From B1SED10-75 sp964636865 (GTDB lineage Bacteria > Bacillota > Dethiobacteria > DTU022 > PWGO01), in contig CAZWVJ010000037.1 of assembly GCA_964636865.1 (NCBI GenBank), positions 1-13,886 on the forward strand: DNA of 13,886 nucleotides, read 5' to 3'. The first letter of the stretch is position 1, and the number at the start of each line of letters is the position of its first letter. A program made the position numbers and the translations under genes. Positions 5,916-11,466 of the stretch are shown piece after piece. The notes beneath the pieces are model-generated. The model had not been told where the DNA came from. It did not search any database and was given only the letters and a program-made list of their open reading frames with translations.

Positions 5916-7907
5916 ATGTTAATATATATGGCAAAAGAAACAATAAAGATACCTTATAAAAAACCACTACCATCTGAAGATAACGACACCGTTCTTGCCG
6001 GAATAGAGATTGTTGATATCACGCCTCCGCCGGGAATGCCTGCAGCAGGATACGCAATTGCCGCCTGCCAGTGCTACGGGGTAAGGACAAAACTCAAAGC
6101 CAGGATTTTTTACCTTAAACCCAAAAAAGGGAAGCCGGTAGCGCTTGTCCAGTGTGAACTCTTATCCGGTTCATTGCTGCTGCATCATCAAATAGCCAAT
6201 CTAATAGCGGAAAAAACAGATGTAGATTCAGGCGGGCTTTCGTTATGCGCCACTCACACTCATTCCGGGCCGGGAAATTATTTCGGTAACGAGATGTATA
6301 ATAGTAATGCTTCCAACAAACCCGGCCTCGAAAAAAATTACCTGAATTTCTGCAGCAAGCAAATAGCTGATGGAATCATCAGGGCTTATCAAAACACAAA
6401 ACCCGCCAAAATCGCCACCGGCAGCACAGAAATCTGGAATGCTACTATAAACCGCAGCCTGGAGCCTTATCTGCAAAATGAAAATATCCGCAGCCTGCAG
6501 AAAAAGCCTGATGCCCTGCGAGCAATAAATCCCTACCTTCACATGATAAGGATCGATTGCCCGGACGAAAATAACGAATACAAGCCTGCAGGCCTCTTTA
6601 CTAACTTTTCCATGCACCCTAACAGCCCCCCTCGAGAATTGGAAGGACTGTTTAACGGCGATATAACCGGCTTTTTCTCCCGGAAAGTTGAAAAAGGAAT
6701 AAAAGAAAAATACCACACTACCAATGTACCCGTGCACGGAGCGGCAAATTATGCTCACGGAGACTGCAATGCTAACCATGACCCGAGCAGGCCGGAAAAT
6801 TTTAAAGATATGCAAAATATAGCTTCAAACATGGCGGAAAAAACTCTGGACCTCTTTTACTCTCTCGACGATAAACTGGAAAACAATACAGTTATAAGAT
6901 ACCGAACCAGGGAAATTAACCTGCTGGAAAAAAGAGAGGCTAACGGGATCAAAATAAGCGAAAGGGGTTATGCGGGAATGGCCCTTCCTGCCGGCGCCAG
7001 AGGAAGAGGCAGAACTACCTTTTTTGACAAAATACCTGTTTTATTTCAGCCGGGACGTCCTAAAAAAAATTATTCCCCCGATGATTTGCAGGGGGCCAAA
7101 AAAATTATCGGCGGACCCTTCCAAAAATTTATTTTGCCCAAAGAAACCGTCCCGCATCTTTTCCTTGCCCAGGTTATCCAGGTACATGATACAGTTTTAA
7201 TTCCTCTTCCCTGGGAAGTAACCCAGGAAATGGGGCGAAGAATAGGCGAAAAATGCCGCGAAATCTCCGAAAAAGCCGGTCTTACAGACGTAAAAAGATT
7301 CGTGGTAACCGACGTTTCCAACGGATATTTCGGGTACGTAAACACCCCGGAAGAGTATTCTATACAGTATTACGAGGGCGGAAGTAACCTTTATGGTCCC
7401 AATACCGGTCCTTATATAGGAGTAAAAGTGGGGCAACTGGCAAAAGAAATGGCAGAAAATGATTCCGGTGGTGAGCTTATAGAAAATTATGAAGTAAAAC
7501 TTACCACAAAAACTTATTATCCCCCCGACATGGAGGAAGAAAGCAACAGAAGGACAGCCGAAGACCCTGCCTATTTTCCTGCCCATAGCCTGGATGAGCC
7601 TTATTGGAGTTTTAAATGGTATGATGTGCCTCCGGCAAAAATTGATTTTCACAAACCATTGCTGGAAATCGAAGTTAGCAATGACGGAGAAAACTGGGAA
7701 ACCCACTATGACAGAGTTTTCCCGGTCAATGATGATGGCCCTCACCTGGCAACGATATACCACAAGAAAATTTCCAAAGATAAGATGGGTTTGTATGAAG
7801 CCAGGTGGTACAACCCACCCCGGGATAACCGTTATTACCGCTTTAAAATATACCCCCGGGGCAATCAATCAATATTTTATTCACCTACTATGAGCATGAA
7901 AAATTAA
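5916..7907 (+). CDS. Neutral/alkaline ceramidase-like hydrolase, cytosolic, lacking the usual catalytic Ser
   Basis: 663 residues. The N-terminal catalytic domain has the family entry strand GIEIVDITPPPGMPAAGY, then H114-T-H116-SGPGNY (zinc-site motif) and a second zinc-type His in FSMHPNSP (His234). Further on, PWEVTQEMG and SNGYFGYVNTPEEY supply the expected Glu and Tyr. The C-terminal ~150 residues form a beta-rich domain like the ceramidase tail domain, ending in a Trp/Tyr-rich ligand-like surface. Neutral ceramidases hydrolyse the amide bond of ceramides with zinc and a serine in GD-x-SPN. Here the matching segment reads G282-D-C-N-A-N, so Ser is replaced by Asn. There is no signal peptide, unlike secreted bacterial ceramidases. 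The true substrate may therefore be another amide or ester. Start uncertain: ATG 5916 or ATG 5928, both with weak ribosome binding sites. Confidence 0.85.
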   Translation: MLIYMAKETIKIPYKKPLPSEDNDTVLAGIEIVDITPPPGMPAAGYAIAACQCYGVRTKLKARIFYLKPKKGKPVALVQCELLSGSLLLHHQIANLIAEKTDVDSGGLSLCATHTHSGPGNYFGNEMYNSNASNKPGLEKNYLNFCSKQIADGIIRAYQNTKPAKIATGSTEIWNATINRSLEPYLQNENIRSLQKKPDALRAINPYLHMIRIDCPDENNEYKPAGLFTNFSMHPNSPPRELEGLFNGDITGFFSRKVEKGIKEKYHTTNVPVHGAANYAHGDCNANHDPSRPENFKDMQNIASNMAEKTLDLFYSLDDKLENNTVIRYRTREINLLEKREANGIKISERGYAGMALPAGARGRGRTTFFDKIPVLFQPGRPKKNYSPDDLQGAKKIIGGPFQKFILPKETVPHLFLAQVIQVHDTVLIPLPWEVTQEMGRRIGEKCREISEKAGLTDVKRFVVTDVSNGYFGYVNTPEEYSIQYYEGGSNLYGPNTGPYIGVKVGQLAKEMAENDSGGELIENYEVKLTTKTYYPPDMEEESNRRTAEDPAYFPAHSLDEPYWSFKWYDVPPAKIDFHKPLLEIEVSNDGENWETHYDRVFPVNDDGPHLATIYHKKISKDKMGLYEARWYNPPRDNRYYRFKIYPRGNQSIFYSPTMSMKN

Positions 7908-8022
7908 AGATTAATTCAACTCTTTGTAAAAAAGATGGTTTCTTAATATATTTTTCTTTGATATTTTATTTTATAATTTAGATGAGATAAATAAAATAAT
8001 ATTATAAAGGAGGTAGCTATTC

Positions 8023-9129
8023 ATGGGCAACGATGTAGTATGGGCTGATTTTGAAACCATGGAAAATTTCATGGTGGAGGCCTTTAAAAAAGTGGGTGTT
8101 CCCGAGGAAGATGCAAAAGTATGTGCAGAGGTTCTTATTACCGCTGATAAACTGGGAATTGACTCTCATGGACTTTCCAGGCTCAAGCCAATCTACATAG
8201 ACCGGATCCAAAAAGGAATTCAACTACCGGAAACAAAAATGGATACAGTGAAAGAAGGTCCTACTACGGCAGTTATAGACGGAAACAACGGTATGGGGCA
8301 TGTAATAGCCAAAAAATCTATGGAAATGGCTATTCAAAAGGCCCGAGACTATGGAATGGGAATGGTAGCCGTCAGGAACTCCACTCATTACGGAATTGCA
8401 GGTTATTATGCTTTAATGGCTGCAGAAGCCGGCATGATAGGGATGACCGGCACCAATGCCCGGCCTTCTATAGCGCCCACTTTTGGCGTTGAAAACATGT
8501 TGGGAACCAATCCCCTGGTATTCGGCATGCCTACCGATGAAGATTTTCCATTTTTAATCGACTGCGCAACATCTGTTACCCAGCGGGGGAAGATAGAAGT
8601 ATACGCCAGGGAAGGCAAGACCATGCCTGAAGGATGGGTCATTGGCGAAGACGGCCAAAGTAAAACAGACCCTGAACAAACCCTTACGGACCTGGTCAAA
8701 GGCAATGCCGCTCTCGCTCCCTTGGGAGGAATCAGCGAAGAAACCGCAGGTTACAAAGGATATGGGTATGCAACTGTAGTAGAGATTCTCTCTGCGGCTT
8801 TGCAGGGCGGTTCTTACTTGAAAATGCTCATGGGGGTAGAAAACGGGAAGAGCGTCCCTTACCGTCTGGGGCATTTCTTTATCGCCTTTGATGTCAGCCA
8901 TTTTACTGAATTAGACTCATTTAAGAAAACAACGGGGAATATCCTCCGGGAACTACGAAATTCCCGTAAAGCCCCGGATAAAGAAAAAATTTACACTGCG
9001 GGAGAAAAAGAATACCTCACCTGGCAGGAAAGAAAAGAGAAGGGACTTCCCATCGGGGAAAATTTGCGGGAAGAGTTGAAAAAACTTCAGGAGGACTTGA
9101 ACCTGGATAACGTCAAACTCCCATTCTAA
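8023..9129 (+). CDS. Ldh family NAD(P)-dependent oxidoreductase (malate/L-lactate/ureidoglycolate dehydrogenase type)
   Basis: 368 residues, full length for the family (PF02615). Motifs: GIDSHGLSRL with catalytic-type His49, then NSTHYGIAGYYA, the cofactor-loop motif NARPSIAPTFGVENMLGTNPL, DCATSVTQRGKIEV, and GYKGYGYATVVEILS. This fold differs from Rossmann lactate dehydrogenases. Members oxidise or reduce 2-hydroxy/2-oxo acids or imino acids (malate, sulfolactate, ureidoglycolate, diketogulonate), and the substrate cannot be assigned from sequence alone. It is a cytosolic dimer in characterised members. AAAGGAGGT eight bases before ATG 8023 is a near-perfect ribosome binding site, suggesting strong expression. 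A -10-like TATAAT lies at 7972-7977 in the 115-bp gap after the ceramidase-like gene, but no matching -35 is seen. Confidence 0.92.
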   Translation: MGNDVVWADFETMENFMVEAFKKVGVPEEDAKVCAEVLITADKLGIDSHGLSRLKPIYIDRIQKGIQLPETKMDTVKEGPTTAVIDGNNGMGHVIAKKSMEMAIQKARDYGMGMVAVRNSTHYGIAGYYALMAAEAGMIGMTGTNARPSIAPTFGVENMLGTNPLVFGMPTDEDFPFLIDCATSVTQRGKIEVYAREGKTMPEGWVIGEDGQSKTDPEQTLTDLVKGNAALAPLGGISEETAGYKGYGYATVVEILSAALQGGSYLKMLMGVENGKSVPYRLGHFFIAFDVSHFTELDSFKKTTGNILRELRNSRKAPDKEKIYTAGEKEYLTWQERKEKGLPIGENLREELKKLQEDLNLDNVKLPF

Positions 9130-9460
9130 AATAAACCGTTATTTGCCCGGAAGGTTTTCCTAAAAGCTCAGTTAAATAAGTATCCCCGCCCACCGCGGTC
9201 AGAGAAGAAGGCTCTAGAACAGCCGAAACATCTTCTTTAATCCGGTGGGCATTTCGTAGTTAGTTCTCTTGCAACTAATTATTTTAACTTCTTACCGTAA
9301 AACCTGCTTCCTCTTAGGCGAAATCGTCCATCATATTTAATTCTCAATGGCTACTTGAATTTTCCGCATTTTGAGCCACGAAAATTAGCAACAATAAAAT
9401 GGAATTTGTTGTTTCCTATTTTCTAGACAATAAAAAAGTATCAAATTAAAGCTCAGGTAT
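9130..9460. other. Convergent intergenic region with possible gene remnant
   Basis: About 330 bp between the ends of the Ldh-family and MFS genes. It holds a nested inverted repeat at 9188-9250 and a weaker imperfect hairpin near 9257-9281 (TTAGTT/AACTAA with an AT tail). On the minus strand, roughly 9124-9262 is open for about 45 codons without a start codon or ribosome binding site, and its translation looks protein-like (for example SSLTAVGGDTYLTELLGK). It could be a decayed gene, but I recognise no family. Confidence 0.35.
9188..9250. repeat. Nested inverted repeats (candidate structured RNA)
   Basis: GCCCACCG at 9188-9195 pairs perfectly with CGGTGGGC at 9243-9250. Inside it AGAAGA pairs with TCTTCT, and inside that GGCT with AGCC around a 7-nt loop. 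Three co-axial stems in the right order make a plausible elongated hairpin with internal loops on either strand. It starts 59 nt after the Ldh-family stop codon. No U-run follows immediately, so it is not a standard terminator. Confidence 0.45.
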
Positions 9461-10633
9461 TTATGCTTCCTGAATCGCCTGCTTCACCCGCCAAGCAATC
9501 GGTATCCAGAACAGGAGAGCTAACGAAACTGCCGCCACAAAAGGAGAAATGTTGGCTATAGATTGGTGTAACAAGCCTGCAAAAGGTGGAATCACCGCAA
9601 CTCCCAAAGAAAAAAACATGAAGAAAAAACCTGAAGCCAAACCCTTGTTTTCAGGGCGGCTTCCTTTGGCTACCAACTCAAGAAGCGCCGGAAGTAAAAG
9701 CCCAAATCCCACCCCATAACCTACCAAAGCAAATGCCAGAGCCATTATCAAATTTAGAACATGCAATGCCACCATGGAAAGCATTAACAAGCTAAATCCC
9801 ACTAAAATACTATTCCAAAGGTTAAAACGCTTCGCCAAAGCGGGCCAAACCAGGTGCACTATGACTGCAGTAGCTGCAAAAGCGGTAAAAAGAGCACCTG
9901 TGACAGCTGGGTTAGCACCCAGCTCTTCCACTTTGCCCGGAAAAAATGATATCAATGTTCCGGTGCAACCCATCAGCACAAAAACCAACCCAAAAGCAGT
10001 TTTTAACACTGTAGACCTCATAACATTACTATAATTCGTTTTAAGGGAAGCTGTCCTGGATGAGGTAAAAGTCTTTTCTTTCATTAAAAGAATCACCAGC
10101 AAGACAGGAATAACCATGATGAAAGCTACCACCAAATAAGTGCTTTGATAATCATATTGCGAGGCAAGCACCCCTGCCAAAGGAGGCCCGGTTAGCGAAG
10201 CCAACCCTATAGCGACTCCATAAAAAGACATTCTCTTAGACAAAGACTCTGTGCCTGCTCTAAATGGTGTTTGAACGAGAAAAGCCAAAGTGGCCGGTAT
10301 GACCAGACCTCCAGCTAAGCCGTGAAACGATCTGATAACAAATAAGGTTACCGGAGAAAAAGCATATGCGTATGCAAAAAGGCTTAATGAAACTAAAAAT
10401 GTCCCCACAAATAGAGGTATTTTCCATCCCCTGGCATCTATCAGGTAGCCGCTCGTCAAATTTCCCAAAACATTAAACAAAGAATAAGCTCCTACTACCA
10501 GTCCAATCATAAAAGGAGTAGAGCCCAGGGAATGAGCAAAAGGCGCAAGTATAGGCATTTGAAAGTGGGTATCGAAGAACAAAAAATATACTGCTACAAA
10601 AATAACCAAAACGCTTGTTCTATTGTTTAACAT
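9461..10633 (-). CDS. Major facilitator superfamily transporter
   Basis: 390 residues, almost entirely hydrophobic, with about 12 predicted membrane helices in two six-helix halves. The MFS motif A appears in the loop after helix 2 as GYLIDARGWKIPLFVG. The second half follows the central loop rich in Lys/Ser/Thr (KEKTFTSSRTASLKTNYSN). The short size, with no extended loops, resembles the drug/metabolite exporter or sugar-efflux (YdhP/AraJ-like) subfamilies, but the substrate is not deducible. The frame opens at ATG 10645. However, AGGGATGA then lies on top of that codon and about 8 nt before ATG 10633, so 10633 is preferred. A good promoter (10708-10737) and a 5'-UTR hairpin (10661-10691) precede it. 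It is convergent with the Ldh-family gene, so a link to the hydrolase cluster is only positional. Confidence 0.9.
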   Translation of the reverse strand: MLNNRTSVLVIFVAVYFLFFDTHFQMPILAPFAHSLGSTPFMIGLVVGAYSLFNVLGNLTSGYLIDARGWKIPLFVGTFLVSLSLFAYAYAFSPVTLFVIRSFHGLAGGLVIPATLAFLVQTPFRAGTESLSKRMSFYGVAIGLASLTGPPLAGVLASQYDYQSTYLVVAFIMVIPVLLVILLMKEKTFTSSRTASLKTNYSNVMRSTVLKTAFGLVFVLMGCTGTLISFFPGKVEELGANPAVTGALFTAFAATAVIVHLVWPALAKRFNLWNSILVGFSLLMLSMVALHVLNLIMALAFALVGYGVGFGLLLPALLELVAKGSRPENKGLASGFFFMFFSLGVAVIPPFAGLLHQSIANISPFVAAVSLALLFWIPIAWRVKQAIQEA

Positions 10634-10660
10634 GAGGCTTATCATCCCTATAAATATTTA

Positions 10661-10691
10661 GCCATTACGGGCCAGAATAACCCTTAATGGC
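10661..10691 (-). promoter_or_regulatory. Hairpin in the 5' UTR of the MFS gene
   Basis: GCCATTA at 10661-10667 pairs with TAATGGC at 10685-10691. After a single mismatch GGG (10669-10671) pairs with CCC (10681-10683), leaving a 9-nt loop. It lies between the predicted promoter and the start codon, 27 bp before ATG 10633, and no U-run follows. It could be an operator read as DNA, or an RNA control or stability element. Confidence 0.45.
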
Positions 10692-10707
10692 CTGAAAACA
10701 ACTATGC

Positions 10708-10737
10708 ATAATAAAATAATTTATTTCCCTGCATCAA
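10708..10737 (-). promoter_or_regulatory. Sigma-A-type promoter for the MFS gene
   Basis: On the minus strand TTGATG (10732-10737) is the -35 and TATTAT (10708-10713) the -10, with 18-bp spacing. Transcription would start near 10701, giving a leader of about 68 nt that includes the hairpin at 10661-10691. Confidence 0.5.
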
Positions 10738-10803
10738 TAGAAATTCCGCTTGCAACCTTTACGTATCAGCGTTGCAGAAATCAAGAAGAATTACCAAAAG
10801 TTT

Positions 10804-11123
10804 TTATGTAAGGTCAAAACGGTCTGCGTTCATCACCTTATTCCAGGCAGATATAAAATCCTGTAAGAACTTTTCCTGAGAGTCGTCAAATGCATAAATC
10901 TCTGCAATAGCCCGTATCATACTTAAACAAAGTGTCAAAATAGCTTTTTAAATTCTTCTGCATAGTTGAAGTCTTTATCCATAGGATTAATTAATTCTGA
11001 ATTTTGATGAAGAATCTTAAGATTTAACTTTTTTGGCCACCAATCTCTAATCGAAGGGCCACCAATTACCGTGGGATTTTGGGTTGTTCTGCCCGTAACG
11101 GGACATTTGCCCTCTTCGCTCAT
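10804..11123 (-). pseudogene. katG: Catalase-peroxidase KatG remnant with large internal deletion
   Basis: Two pieces of catalase-peroxidase are joined. From ATG 11123 the first 61 codons read as the typical KatG N-terminus (KCPVTGRTT, RDWWPKKLNLKILHQ, NPMDKDFNYAEEFKKL), stopping at TGA 10935-10937. About 20 bases on, in another frame, comes the KatG C-terminus: RAIAEIYA, DDSQEKFLQDF, SAWNKVMNADRFDL, ending at TAA 10804-10806. A normal KatG has about 730 residues. Roughly 630, including both haem-domain active-site motifs, are gone, so no catalase or peroxidase activity is possible. The strong ribosome binding site (AAGGAGGA) and a promoter remain, so a 62-residue peptide might still be made. 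Both ends are well preserved, so the deletion looks fairly recent. Confidence 0.9.
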
Positions 11124-11149
11124 AATTTTTCCTCCTTCCGGTCATCCTG

Positions 11150-11178
11150 ATTATTTTAATAACTTTGAAACAAGCCAA
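11150..11178 (-). promoter_or_regulatory. Candidate promoter of the katG remnant
   Basis: On the minus strand TTGGCT (11173-11178) and AATAAT (11150-11155) are spaced by 17 bp. The -10 overlaps the symmetric run TTATTTTAATAA (11151-11162), which loosely resembles a Fur/PerR-type AT palindrome but does not match a PerR box well. Confidence 0.4.
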
Positions 11179-11280
11179 GCTTTCAGGTTGCCATTAATAA
11201 AATTAAAGATAAACTTTCTATAGGTTTCAGTATAATTCCTGTTAATATTTAAATCTTAATATAATTGTGAAATAAGGCAG

Positions 11281-11390
11281 GCTCCCATTTCTCGATGAGG
11301 AAGTTTCCCCTGTCTTCAGCTAATGGTTCCCACTATCAAACCCACAGTAGATTTTCCCGTCAAGCTGTCGCCCAGTCGGCGCAACACCTA
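11281..11390. other. GC-richer, stem-loop-rich block (unidentified RNA or mobile-element remnant)
   Basis: This block is clearly richer in G+C than the AT-rich 11150-11280 beside it and has many local pairings: TTTCTC-GAT-GAGGAA at 11288-11302; GTCGCC/GGCG(ca)AC at 11367-11385; a longer-range CAGCT (11317-11321) with AGCTG (11363-11367) enclosing CCACT/AGTAG. No open frame is convincing on either strand. It is not a tRNA (no T-loop), and I could not match it to a riboswitch I know. The right-end/omega-RNA region of an IS605-type element is a speculative alternative. Confidence 0.35.
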
Positions 11391-11420
11391 AATAAAAGGA
11401 ACCGCCACAAAGGCGGACCC
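11391..11420 (-). terminator. Rho-independent terminator of the GGDEF/HD-GYP gene
   Basis: On the minus strand CCGCC-TTTGT-GGCGG (11402-11416), flanked by GG/CC that can extend the stem past a small internal loop, is followed by TTCCTTTTATTT. It lies about 50 nt beyond the stop codon at 11467, in the right orientation to end that transcript. Confidence 0.65.
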
Positions 11421-11466
11421 TCATTTCCAGTTATTTATACCGCTGTTACTAATCCCGTTATTATTC

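Noticed and set aside
6243..6815. A 190-codon minus-strand open frame inside the ceramidase-like gene
   Set aside because: It is antisense to a clearly conserved coding sequence and has no recognisable family features or ribosome binding site.
7197..7868. A 223-codon minus-strand open frame inside the ceramidase-like gene
   Set aside because: Shadow frame produced by codon bias of the plus-strand gene; its composition is Phe/Ile-rich and not family-like.
10935..11123. A stand-alone 62-residue small protein
   Set aside because: It matches the KatG N-terminus, and the KatG C-terminus lies just downstream, so it is a truncated pseudogene piece.
11281..11420. A T-box, cobalamin, SAM or c-di-GMP riboswitch
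   Set aside because: None of the signature motifs could be aligned on either strand, and a terminator ascribed to the upstream gene explains part of the structure.
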